DNA of 64,000 nt from Alphaproteobacteria bacterium (GTDB lineage Bacteria > Pseudomonadota > Alphaproteobacteria > Thalassobaculales > Thalassobaculaceae), in NCBI GenBank assembly GCA_022822665.1, contig JAJEAR010000025.1, forward strand, positions 1 to 64,000. Direction: 5' to 3'. Shown one piece after another: positions 44,795 to 52,957 of the stretch. The translations under genes were made by a program, and so were the position numbers. The notes beneath the pieces were generated by a model that was not told the DNA's origin, made no database searches, and saw nothing but the letters and a program-made list of their open reading frames with translations. The number at the start of each line of letters is the position of its first letter. The first letter of the stretch is position 1.

Positions 44795-44823
44795 TTGAAG
44801 GCAACGTGCGAAGCGGATATGAT
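44795..44823 (+). promoter_or_regulatory. Candidate promoter of the TRAP transporter operon
   Basis: TTGAAG at 44795-44800 and TATGAT at 44818-44823 are 17 bases apart. Transcription would start near 44831, about 90 bases before dctP, leaving room for a leader. Confidence 0.5.
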
Positions 44824-44918
44824 CGCGCCAGTCTACGCCGGATGACCCGCACGGATATCCGGCTCGGCACACTGACACGTCGAACCGAACGTGTCATGGC
44901 AGGGAAGGAGCAGCCAAC

Positions 44919-45968
44919 ATGAGGAAAACACTCGTCGCACTGGGTGTGGTCGGCCTCGGCATCGCAGGATTTGCGGGTGTAGGCACCCCCGGTGTCGCCA
45001 GTGCCCAGGAGGTCCAGGGCCCCGAGATCACCTGGCGGATGTCACTGTGGGGCAAGCGCCGCGCGTTCACCGAAGCGCCCGAATACGTCGCCAAGATGGT
45101 CTCGGAGAAGACCGGCGGCAATTTCGAGATCAAGCTGTACTACGGTCAGCAGCTCTCGAAGAGCAAGGAGAACCTGGACGGGATTTCCGTGGGCGCCTTC
45201 GAGATGGCGAGTTTCTGCGCCTCCTACCATCCGGGCAAGAACGTCCCGCTCAACGTGCTCGACCTGCCGTTCCTGCCGCTTGGCAACCTCGACATCATGC
45301 GCAAGGTGCATGACGTGATCTACTCGCACCCGGCCTCGACAAAGGCTCTCGCGCAGTGGAACGCCAAGATCTACATGTCGATGATGCTGCCGCAGTACGA
45401 GTACATGGGTCGCGGCGAGCCGCCACGCAGCGTGAAGGACTTCGAGGGCATGCGGCTGCGCGCACTCGGCGGCATGGGTGATGCGGCCGAGATGATCGGC
45501 GCGACCCCGACCACGATGCCGGCATCGGAGGTGTACACCGCACTACAGCGCGGAACTGTCGACGCGATCGGCTTCCCGTATACCTACACCTTCGCCGCCT
45601 ACAAGCTGGACGAGATCTCCGACTGGTACACGACCAACATGTCGCTCGGAACCGTCAACTGCCCGATCGTCTTCAATTCGGACTCCTACGCGGCACTGCC
45701 CGACCAGTACAAGCAGCTGCTCGAGGACGTGCGTGACGGTGCCTACGAGGCCCAGAAGGCGGCCTATGCCGAGAAGGACGTGATCAACGTCGCCAAGTGG
45801 GCGGCCGATCCCAAGCTCGAGGCAATCGAGATCCCGGAGGAAGAGATGGCCGAGTTCCGGCGCGTTGCCGGCAAGCCGGTCTGGGATGCCTGGGTCGAGG
45901 CCAACAAGGACAAGGTCCCGGCGCAGGAACTGCTTGACCTGGTCCTGAGCACGGCTGCCGGCAGCTGA
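44919..45968 (+). CDS. dctP: TRAP transporter solute-binding protein (DctP family)
   Basis: A 349-aa periplasmic binding protein. The signal peptide runs to about residue 29 (cleavage near VASA-QE). The DctP fold shows VGAFEMASFCASYHPGK, and LRALGGMGDAAEMIGATPTTMPASEVYTALQRGTVDA is split across the ligand-contact and hinge regions. The Arg at about residue 178 (MRLRALG) corresponds to the carboxylate-binding arginine. The ligand is presumably an organic acid. It is first in the dctP-Q-M operon and separated from dctQ by a strong hairpin. Confidence 0.9.
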   Translation: MRKTLVALGVVGLGIAGFAGVGTPGVASAQEVQGPEITWRMSLWGKRRAFTEAPEYVAKMVSEKTGGNFEIKLYYGQQLSKSKENLDGISVGAFEMASFCASYHPGKNVPLNVLDLPFLPLGNLDIMRKVHDVIYSHPASTKALAQWNAKIYMSMMLPQYEYMGRGEPPRSVKDFEGMRLRALGGMGDAAEMIGATPTTMPASEVYTALQRGTVDAIGFPYTYTFAAYKLDEISDWYTTNMSLGTVNCPIVFNSDSYAALPDQYKQLLEDVRDGAYEAQKAAYAEKDVINVAKWAADPKLEAIEIPEEEMAEFRRVAGKPVWDAWVEANKDKVPAQELLDLVLSTAAGS

Positions 45969-45993
45969 CGCGCCGACAACCTGACCGACGTCG

Positions 45994-46022
45994 AACCGCC
46001 GGGCCCAGCGCCCGGCGGTTTT
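45994..46022 (+). terminator. Intra-operon hairpin between dctP and dctQ
   Basis: A perfect 11-bp stem AACCGCCGGGC / GCCCGGCGGTT with a 5-base loop is followed by TT. It lies 26 bases after the dctP stop. It probably stops part of the transcripts or protects dctP mRNA, giving more binding protein than membrane subunits. Confidence 0.65.
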
Positions 46023-46049
46023 CGGATTCAGCTCCCGCGGAGCCCGCCG

Positions 46050-46706
46050 ATGGCCGACACAGAGTATCCGCCCCTCACTCCGACCGCGCAGCTGCTGGAC
46101 CGGATCGATCGCGGCATGTTCCGGGTCGAGAGCATGTTCAACCTGGCATCGGCGCTGGTGATCCTGATGCTGATGCTGCTCGCCGTGGTGCAGGTGGTCG
46201 GGCGCAAGGCGTTCGACCTGCCGATCCGGGGCTACGTCGACTGGGTCGAATTCGCCATGGCGATCTTCGCCTTCCTGTCGATCGCCTACACCCAGCGCCT
46301 CGGCGGTCACGTGCGCATGGAGTTCTTCATCGGCCGGTTCTCCGGACGCCTGTTGTGGGGTCTGGAGATCATCGGAACGCTGATCGCCATGTTCGTCATC
46401 GTCGTCCTCGCCTGGTACGGGTACACCCATTTCCTGCGGGCGTGGAACATCGGCGACTCCTCGATCGACATCCAATTGGCGATATGGCCCGGCAAGCTGG
46501 TGGTCGTCATCGCCTTCATCAGCCTGCAGCTGCGGCTGTGGGTGCAGCTCGCCGGCTTCATCCGGCTGTTCTTCCACCCTGACGCGCAGCCGGTCGCGGT
46601 TCCGATCATCGAGACCGTCGACGAACAGGCCCAGCACGAGATCGACGCCGGTCTCGCCGGCGAGGACGAGAAGGTCAACATCGTCGCGAGCGGGGTGCAG
46701 CGGTAA
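46050..46706 (+). CDS. dctQ: TRAP transporter small permease (DctQ)
   Basis: A 218-aa membrane protein with four spans: ALVILMLMLLAVVQVVGR, EFAMAIFAFLSIAY, LWGLEIIGTLIAMFVIVV, and VVIAFISLQLRLW. The conserved GGHVRMEFF segment follows the second. It is the small partner of DctM. Its stop shares one base with the dctM start. Confidence 0.9.
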   Translation: MADTEYPPLTPTAQLLDRIDRGMFRVESMFNLASALVILMLMLLAVVQVVGRKAFDLPIRGYVDWVEFAMAIFAFLSIAYTQRLGGHVRMEFFIGRFSGRLLWGLEIIGTLIAMFVIVVLAWYGYTHFLRAWNIGDSSIDIQLAIWPGKLVVVIAFISLQLRLWVQLAGFIRLFFHPDAQPVAVPIIETVDEQAQHEIDAGLAGEDEKVNIVASGVQR

Positions 46707-48007
46707 TGGACGAATTTGCGATTGGCCTTGTCGGCACCGGCGTGCTGCTGCTGCTGGTCTTCGGCGGTGTCCGCGTCTTTATTGTTGCCGCCCTCATCGG
46801 CCTGATGGGAACCGTTGCCATCATCGGCTGGAAGGCGGGTGCGGGCATCAGCGGTACCGTTCCACACTCGAAGTCGATCAACTACGCGCTGAGCGTGCTG
46901 CCGATGTTCATTCTCATCGGCTTCATCGCCTATCACGGCGGGTTGACCCACGCCCTGTTCCGGGCCGCGCGGGCCTGGGTCGGCTGGGTACCGGGCGGCC
47001 TCGCGGTCGCCAGCGTGTTCGCCACTGCCGGCTTCGCCGCGGTCTCGGGCGCCAGCACCGCCACCGCCGCGGTTTTCAGCCGGGTGGCGATCCCGCACAT
47101 GCTCGCGCATGGCTACGACCGCCGCCTTGCCGCGGGTGTCGTCGCGGCGGGCGGTACGCTCGCCTCGCTCATTCCGCCAAGCGCCATCCTGGTGATCTAC
47201 GCCATCATCGTCGAGGAATCGGTCGGAACCCTGATCCTCGCCGGCTTCATACCGGGCGTGGTCTCGGCACTGATCTATGCCCTGTTGATCATCGGCCAGT
47301 GCATGATCTGGCCGCACCTCGGCAGCGCCATCCCGTCGCCGCCGTGGAGCGAGCGGTTTTCCAGCCTGCCCGGCACCGTCCCGATCTTCGTCGTGGTCGC
47401 GGTCATCTTCTACTCGATGTACTCCGGCACCGCGACACCGACCGAGGCCGGTGCGCTCGGCGCCTTCGTGGTCCTGGTGGTGGCGCTCGCCAAGGGCATG
47501 CGCTGGGGTGCGCTCCAGGAGGCCCTGCTGGAGACCGCGAAGCTCACCGTGATGATCTTCGCGCTGATCTGGGGCGTGCTGATCTTCGTGCGGTTCCTCG
47601 GCTACGCCGGGTTGCCGCAGGCGTTCTCCGAGTTCGTGGTCACGCTGCCGTTCCCGCCGATCGTGGTGATGATCCTGATCCTGTGCGGCTATGCCGTACT
47701 GGGGATGTTCATGGATGCCATCGGCATGCTGCTGCTCACCCTGCCGGTGGTGCATCCGGCGGTGATCGCGCTGGGCTACGACCCGATCTGGTTCGGCATC
47801 ATCGTGGTCAAGATGTGCGAGGTGTGCCTCATCACACCGCCGGTGGGGCTGAACTGCTACGTGGTCAGCGCGGTCAGACCGGATATTCCACTGGGGGACG
47901 TGTTCAGGGGCATCGGTCCGTTCTTCGTCGCCGATGCGGTAACCATCGGCCTGTTCCTCGCCTACCCGGAAATCGTCCTCTGGCTGCCGAGACTGGTCAA
48001 CTCCTGA
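46706..48007 (+). CDS. dctM: TRAP transporter large permease (DctM)
   Basis: A 433-aa ion-coupled transport subunit with about 12 spans. It shows the family phrases SGASTATAAVFSRVAIPHM, GGTLASLIPPSAILVIYA and CLITPPVGLNCYV. It moves the DctP-delivered solute inward using a sodium or proton gradient. It overlaps dctQ by one base and is followed closely by gluQ. Confidence 0.93.
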   Translation: MDEFAIGLVGTGVLLLLVFGGVRVFIVAALIGLMGTVAIIGWKAGAGISGTVPHSKSINYALSVLPMFILIGFIAYHGGLTHALFRAARAWVGWVPGGLAVASVFATAGFAAVSGASTATAAVFSRVAIPHMLAHGYDRRLAAGVVAAGGTLASLIPPSAILVIYAIIVEESVGTLILAGFIPGVVSALIYALLIIGQCMIWPHLGSAIPSPPWSERFSSLPGTVPIFVVVAVIFYSMYSGTATPTEAGALGAFVVLVVALAKGMRWGALQEALLETAKLTVMIFALIWGVLIFVRFLGYAGLPQAFSEFVVTLPFPPIVVMILILCGYAVLGMFMDAIGMLLLTLPVVHPAVIALGYDPIWFGIIVVKMCEVCLITPPVGLNCYVVSAVRPDIPLGDVFRGIGPFFVADAVTIGLFLAYPEIVLWLPRLVNS

Positions 48008-48012
48008 CCGGG

Positions 48013-48927
48013 ATGTTGCGAGCGGGAACGCGGAGCACCGTCACCCGGTTCGCCCCGAGCCCCACCGGGTACCTGCACCTCGGGCATGCCGGCTCGGCCC
48101 TGTTCGCCTTCGAGACCGCCCGGGCAGCCGGCGGGCGGTTCCTGTTGCGCATCGAGGACATCGACCGCGACCGCTGCCGGGACCGTTTCGACCAGGCGCT
48201 GCGCGAGGACCTCGCCTGGCTCGGGGTGACCTGGCGGGAACCGGTACGCCGGCAGTCCGAGCACATGGCGGAATACGCACGCGCGCTCGACCGGCTCGAC
48301 GGGATGGGCCTGCTCTACCCCTGCGTGCTGTCACGACGCGAACTGGCGGAAGTGCTGAGCGCGCCCCACGGTGGCCCGGCAGGCGCGGCCGTCACCGGGA
48401 CCGACCGGCTGATCGCGCCGCGGGAGCGCGACCGCCGACTGGCCGAGGGCGCGCCCTATGCCCTGCGACTGCGAATGGAAGAGGCGACAAGACGCGCCGG
48501 TCCGATCACCTGGCACGACCGGAGGGCCGGCCGGCAGGTCGCCCGGCCGGGGCTGTTCGGTGACGTGATCCTTGCCAGAAAGGACGTCCGCACCAGCTAT
48601 CACCTCGCGGTCACGGTGGATGACGCCGCCCAGGAGGTCTCGCTGGTTACCCGCGGCGGCGACCTGTTCGAGGCCACCCACGTCCACCGGCTGCTGCAGG
48701 CGCTGCTCGACCTGCCGGTCCCGGAGTACGCGCACCACCCGCTGATTGTCGATGGCGACGGCCGGCGCCTTGCCAAGCGGGACCGTTCGCTTACCATTCG
48801 CGCACTCCGCGAGAACGGACAGGATCCGCAAACCGTGCGCCGGATGGTGGTGCGCGGCGGCATCGAGCTCGACCACGCGGACCTGCAGACCCGCAACGCA
48901 AAAACCCTCGACATGGAGACATCATGA
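48013..48927 (+). CDS. gluQ: Glutamyl-Q tRNA(Asp) synthetase
   Basis: A 304-aa shortened GluRS-like enzyme that glutamylates queuosine at the wobble position of tRNA-Asp. The HIGH-like motif is HLGH (22-25) and the KMSKS-like motif is RLAKRDRS near residue 256. There is no anticodon-binding domain, as expected. In E. coli GluQ zinc is held by three Cys and a Tyr around residues 101-119; here the region YPCVLSRRELAEV has only one Cys, so the zinc site seems lost. It follows dctM by 5 bases and overlaps the next dehydrogenase by ATGA. Confidence 0.88.
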   Translation: MLRAGTRSTVTRFAPSPTGYLHLGHAGSALFAFETARAAGGRFLLRIEDIDRDRCRDRFDQALREDLAWLGVTWREPVRRQSEHMAEYARALDRLDGMGLLYPCVLSRRELAEVLSAPHGGPAGAAVTGTDRLIAPRERDRRLAEGAPYALRLRMEEATRRAGPITWHDRRAGRQVARPGLFGDVILARKDVRTSYHLAVTVDDAAQEVSLVTRGGDLFEATHVHRLLQALLDLPVPEYAHHPLIVDGDGRRLAKRDRSLTIRALRENGQDPQTVRRMVVRGGIELDHADLQTRNAKTLDMETS

Positions 48928-49946
48928 GCACGTTCCGCGTTGGCCTGAGCGCCGCATTCGTCCGGGCTGACGGCAAGCCCGCCTTTCCCAGCTGCGATTG
49001 GAGCGGCCTTGGCGCCGCCGGGATCGAGCTCGCCGACATGAACCCGGCGGATGTCCTGGCACCCGGCGACCTCGAGGGTTTCGATGCCGTGGTACTGATG
49101 GGTGAGGGCATGAACGCCGCGAGCTTTCCGGCCGACGGGCGGCTCGGGCTCGTATGCAGGATGGGCGTCGGTTACGACCGCATCAATGTTGCCGCCTGCA
49201 CGGAACGGGACGTTGCCCTCACCATCACGCCGGACGGGGTGCGCCGCCCGATGGCGAGTTCGGTGGTGCTGATGATCCTGGCACTGGCACACAGGCTGGT
49301 CGAGAAGGATCGGATCGCACGCACCGGGCCACTCGGCTGGCCGGCGCGAATGGACTGTTTCGGGACCGGGCTGGACGGCCGCACTCTCGCCATCATCGGG
49401 CTCGGCAACATCGGCCGTGAAGTGACACGGCTGATCAGGCCGTTCGACATGCGCATCATCGCCCATGACCCCTACCTCGATCCTCAGATCGCGGCCGGCC
49501 TGGGGGTCGAGCTGGTCGGCCTCGAGACCGCGTTCCGCGAGGCCGACTTCCTCTCGTTCAACTGTCCGCTCACCGACGAGACCAGGGGCATCGGCTCGGC
49601 CGAGGGGATCGCGCTGATGAAGCCGACCGCCTACATCGTCAACACGGCACGTGGCCCGGTCATCGACCAGAACGCGCTGTATGCGGCCCTGGTCGAGGGC
49701 AGGATTGCGGGCGCCGCCATCGACGTGTTCGACCCGGAACCGGCACCGGCCGACGATCCGATCCTCGCGCTGAATTCGGTGATCGTCGCCCCGCACGCCA
49801 TCGGGTTTTCCGACCAGATGTTCCAGACCATGGGCGAGGTGAACACCCGGGCCATTCTCGCGGTCCGCGACGGGAACGCGCCGGAAAACCTGGTCAATCC
49901 CGAGGTGGTGAACCGGGCCGGTTTCCAGGCCAGGCTCGGCCGCTGA
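48924..49946 (+). CDS. D-2-hydroxyacid dehydrogenase (NAD-dependent)
   Basis: A 340-aa enzyme of the D-isomer 2-hydroxyacid dehydrogenase family. The NAD-binding GLGNIG is near 153-158. The catalytic Arg is in NTARGPVID, an acidic partner in VFDPEPAP, and the His in APHAIGFS. It reduces or oxidises a 2-oxo/2-hydroxy acid such as glyoxylate, hydroxypyruvate or phosphoglycerate. It is coupled to gluQ (4-base overlap) and lies in the TRAP operon, hinting that its substrate may be the imported acid. Confidence 0.88.
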   Translation: MSTFRVGLSAAFVRADGKPAFPSCDWSGLGAAGIELADMNPADVLAPGDLEGFDAVVLMGEGMNAASFPADGRLGLVCRMGVGYDRINVAACTERDVALTITPDGVRRPMASSVVLMILALAHRLVEKDRIARTGPLGWPARMDCFGTGLDGRTLAIIGLGNIGREVTRLIRPFDMRIIAHDPYLDPQIAAGLGVELVGLETAFREADFLSFNCPLTDETRGIGSAEGIALMKPTAYIVNTARGPVIDQNALYAALVEGRIAGAAIDVFDPEPAPADDPILALNSVIVAPHAIGFSDQMFQTMGEVNTRAILAVRDGNAPENLVNPEVVNRAGFQARLGR

Positions 49947-49951
49947 ACGGC

Positions 49952-50587
49952 CTATTGCAGCGGCGAGTGGCTCCAGGGGATCAGGATGGCGGAGTGCATC
50001 TCCTCCAGGTTGTCGGGGCCGCCGCTGACGAAGCCTGACCAGCCGGGATCGGCAAGCGCCGCGGCGCGGGCGCGGGCGCGTTCGTTGAGGTCGCTGTAGG
50101 CCCACATGTGCGAAACCTCGTTGGGCTGGCCCGCCTCGGTGACCCAGATGCAGACGTTGCGCGAGTACTTCTCGCGATGTTCCATCGCCGCGACCAGGCC
50201 CTTCGCGAAACCCGCGGTCCGGCCGACCTTGCAGCGGTAATAGCGGTACTCGTAGATGTTGCCGGTCCCCTCCGGCGCGACCAGCGGCTTTGCCGCCACC
50301 ATCAGCCGGTTGTCCTGGCGCACCATCAGCGGCCGGGCCAACGTGAGGTATTCCTCGTTCCACGCCTTGTTGGCGGCGAGTCGCGCCTTCACCTCGGCCC
50401 GGTGGTTGAGATCCTCGAACGACCACAGGTGCATGACCTGGTTGAGCGGCCCGACCTCGGTCACCCAGTAGCCCTCAAGCTTGCCGTGATCGTCACCCCG
50501 GATCGCACGGCCGATCTCGGCCGAATGCCTGGCAAGCTCCGTCGCCTTGCCCGGAAGCGTGGTGTAGGTGCGGAATTCGTAGATCAT
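49952..50587 (-). CDS. NIPSNAP family protein with two NIPSNAP repeats
   Basis: A 211-aa protein containing two ferredoxin-like NIPSNAP units: MIYEFRTYTTLPGKATEL and again NIYEYRYYRCKVGRTAGF. Each is followed by a histidine/tryptophan strand (VMHLWSFEDLNHR; VSHMWAYSDLNER). Bacterial NIPSNAP proteins have no settled function; some act as small dimeric barrel enzymes. It is divergent from a single-unit NIPSNAP gene at 50748. Confidence 0.8.
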   Translation of the reverse strand: MIYEFRTYTTLPGKATELARHSAEIGRAIRGDDHGKLEGYWVTEVGPLNQVMHLWSFEDLNHRAEVKARLAANKAWNEEYLTLARPLMVRQDNRLMVAAKPLVAPEGTGNIYEYRYYRCKVGRTAGFAKGLVAAMEHREKYSRNVCIWVTEAGQPNEVSHMWAYSDLNERARARAAALADPGWSGFVSGGPDNLEEMHSAILIPWSHSPLQ

Positions 50588-50747
50588 CGCCGTCTCCCTT
50601 GCGCGGCTGGTAGCGCGCGATCCTGCCACGCGACATCGGTCAACGCAAAACCGCATGCCCCGCCCGTTCGCAAAGCCGTGCTATTGTCCGCGGCAGTCAC
50701 AACCCCCGCGCCGACACAGGCGCCACTATCCGGCAGGAGAATACCTG

Positions 50748-51074
50748 ATGCTTCTGGACGTCCGCACCTATACCTGCAAGCCCGGTACCATCAAGGCACA
50801 CCTGGAACTCTACGAGAAGTACGGCAAGGAGCCGCAGACCCGCCATCTCGGCCAGCCCGTGGCCTACCTGGTCACCGAGACCGGAGACCCCAACCAGTAC
50901 GTGCACATCTGGGCCTATGAGAACGCCGGCGACCGCGAGGCGAAACGAACGGCGATGCAGGCCGACCCGGACTGGATCAGGTACACCCAGGAGAGCGCCA
51001 AGCTCGGCGCCCTGGAATCCCAACGCAACCAGCTGATGCGTCCGGTGGACTTCTACGATCCGCCCCGGCGCTGA
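50748..51074 (+). CDS. NIPSNAP family protein, single unit
   Basis: A 108-aa protein with one NIPSNAP domain (MLLDVRTYTCKPGTIKAHL ... VHIWAYENAGDREAKR). AGGAG seven bases before the ATG at 50748 supports the start. It probably forms a dimer, mimicking the two-unit protein encoded divergently 160 bases away. Its role is unknown. Confidence 0.8.
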   Translation: MLLDVRTYTCKPGTIKAHLELYEKYGKEPQTRHLGQPVAYLVTETGDPNQYVHIWAYENAGDREAKRTAMQADPDWIRYTQESAKLGALESQRNQLMRPVDFYDPPRR

Positions 51075-51206
51075 ACGGTCGTGATGGGCGGCGGTCCACG
51101 CCGCCCGTCCTCTTCCCCGCCGCCGCCGGGAGGTGGCGGATCCGGAACAGTGCCGGAGCCCGGTTCCGGCCACGATGTTCCAGGCACGGCTGACGGGACT
51201 GCACAC

Positions 51207-51623
51207 ATGACACCGGATCACGGATGGACCGCACCGGCCGGAAGTGTCGGGTCCCGTACACGGGGGCGCTACCGGGTCGGAATTCGTGACCTGGTGCTCA
51301 GCATGCTGGTCGGTGTGCACGACTTCGAGCGCCATGCGCCGCAGAGGGTCTCGATCAGTGTCGAACTGGCCCTCGATTTTCCCGAAAGCGGTTTCGCCGA
51401 CGGCCAGTACCGCACGGTGTACTGCTACGAAACCCTCGTCGCCCGAATCAGGGAACTCGCCGCCGCCGGCCATGTCGTGCTGGTGGAAACCTTCGCCGAA
51501 CGCGTGGCCGATCTCGCACTGTCCGACCCGCGGGTGTGCCGGGTCTCGGTCACGGTGGAGAAGTGCGACATCATGCCCGAATGCGCCGGTGTCGGCGCGA
51601 CCATCGAGAAGATCCGCGGCTGA
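51207..51623 (+). CDS. folB: Dihydroneopterin aldolase-like protein (FolB family)
   Basis: A 138-aa tunnelling-fold protein. IRDLVLSMLVGVHDFERHAPQRVSISVEL is the FolB N-terminal signature; VETFAERVADLAL contains the substrate-anchoring Glu, and SVTVEKCDIMPE carries the usual catalytic-region Lys. FolB makes 6-hydroxymethyl-dihydropterin in folate synthesis; FolX/FolM-type paralogues are alternatives. The ATG at 51207 is chosen because upstream residues are Gly/Pro/Ser-rich and unlike the family. Confidence 0.72.
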   Translation: MTPDHGWTAPAGSVGSRTRGRYRVGIRDLVLSMLVGVHDFERHAPQRVSISVELALDFPESGFADGQYRTVYCYETLVARIRELAAAGHVVLVETFAERVADLALSDPRVCRVSVTVEKCDIMPECAGVGATIEKIRG

Positions 51624-51626
51624 ACC

Positions 51627-52469
51627 TCAACCGAGGCGGCCGTGCGCGTAGTCCCAGTAGAGTTCGCGCGCCTTCCGGTAGATCGGACCGGCCTGCAGGC
51701 TGCGCTGCTCGAGTCGGGTGACCGGGACTACCTTGGCGTGGTTGCCGGTCGACCAGATCTCGTCGGCCTCCATGAGGTCATCGACAGTCATCGTGGTCTC
51801 GCGCACCTCGTAACCGGCGTCGCGCAGCAGCCCCATGACCCGCCTGCGGGTAATGCCGGCCAGGAAGGTGCCGTTGGCGGCCGGGGTCGCCACGACACCG
51901 TCACGCGCCATGAACACGTTCGACGTCGCGAGCTCGGCAACATTGCCGTCGGGGTCCAGTACCACCGCGTTGTCGAACCCCTTTTCGTTCGCCTCGCGCA
52001 GTGCCCGGCCGGCATTCGGATACAGGCACGCCGCCTTGGCGTCCGTCGGCGCCTGATCCGGGGCCGGACGGCGGCGCGACGAGATGCACAGCCCGATGCC
52101 CGTATCGTCAGGCAGCGGCGCATCGAACACGTGCAGCATGAACCGGCTCGACTCGGGGTCGGGGTATATCCAGCCGCCCTCTGCCCACACGATCGGCTTG
52201 ATGTAGAGTTCGGCGCCATCGGGAAACCGAGCGATCGCCTCGCGCGCCAGCCGCTCGATCTCCGCGGCCGGCAGCGGACACTTCATTCCCATGGCCTCGG
52301 CCGAGTCGACAACGCGCTGGCAGTGCAGGTCCAGGTCCGGCGTAGTGCCCTCGAAGGCGCGCGCACCGTCGAACACCAGGGCGCCGAGCCAGGTCGCCAG
52401 GGTTGACGGCCCGAGCACCGGCGGATTGCCCTCGTGCCAGGTCCCCTCAATGTAGCAAAGCGAATCCAT
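51627..52469 (-). CDS. ilvE: Branched-chain-amino-acid aminotransferase-like
   Basis: A 280-aa fold-type IV aminotransferase. The PLP lysine is Lys145 (TDAKAACLYPN), and GNVAELATSNVFM and TFLAGITRRRV bind the cofactor. It interconverts branched-chain amino acids and 2-oxo acids. It is distinct from the class IV gene at 31.6 kb and convergent with the FolB-like gene. Confidence 0.82.
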   Translation of the reverse strand: MDSLCYIEGTWHEGNPPVLGPSTLATWLGALVFDGARAFEGTTPDLDLHCQRVVDSAEAMGMKCPLPAAEIERLAREAIARFPDGAELYIKPIVWAEGGWIYPDPESSRFMLHVFDAPLPDDTGIGLCISSRRRPAPDQAPTDAKAACLYPNAGRALREANEKGFDNAVVLDPDGNVAELATSNVFMARDGVVATPAANGTFLAGITRRRVMGLLRDAGYEVRETTMTVDDLMEADEIWSTGNHAKVVPVTRLEQRSLQAGPIYRKARELYWDYAHGRLG

Positions 52470-52552
52470 GCCTGTGGCGTGCTCCGTTACCGTTGAACGG
52501 CCGGCACTCTAGTCACAATTGCCGCGGGCAACAACGACCCATCGAGACGGTC

Positions 52553-52957
52553 CTACCACAGCGGCCCGTCGTTGACGGTCGAGACATGGGCCGCCACCAC
52601 TTTCCAGCCGAGGTCGGGAAACCGCACCCAGGTCTGGCTCTGTCGCCCCACCAGGTCGCGGCCACGGACCGCGAACTCGAGGTTCACCACGGCGAAATCG
52701 TGGCCAAGGGTGAGGATTTCGAGCCGCCGGCGGCTTTCCTTGATGCCGGGTCCGGGCGGTCGCGCCACCCGGTGGGCATGGATGGCGTCGAACCCGTAGC
52801 CGTTCTCGTGCAGGGCGTAGCGGATCGTGTGCGGGCTGTTCCAGAAGGTATCGTCCAGCACCGCGACATCCTTGTCGATCAGTGCCTGTTCGTAGGCCTC
52901 GAACCGCTCGCGGATCTCGGCAACCACCTCAGGGATGTTCGCGGCCATTCCGGTCAT
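52553..52957 (-). CDS. AtzH/HpxZ-like (DUF3225) protein
   Basis: A 134-aa NTF2-fold protein of the AtzH/HpxZ group: FEAYEQALIDKDVAVLDDTFW, then RYALHENGYGFDAI and VSTVNDGPLW. AtzH is an allophanate-forming enzyme of cyanurate breakdown, and HpxZ belongs to oxalurate breakdown; both work beside an amidase. Here the amidase gene is directly upstream and overlaps by ATGA, which also fixes the start at 52957. Confidence 0.8.
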   Translation of the reverse strand: MTGMAANIPEVVAEIRERFEAYEQALIDKDVAVLDDTFWNSPHTIRYALHENGYGFDAIHAHRVARPPGPGIKESRRRLEILTLGHDFAVVNLEFAVRGRDLVGRQSQTWVRFPDLGWKVVAAHVSTVNDGPLW

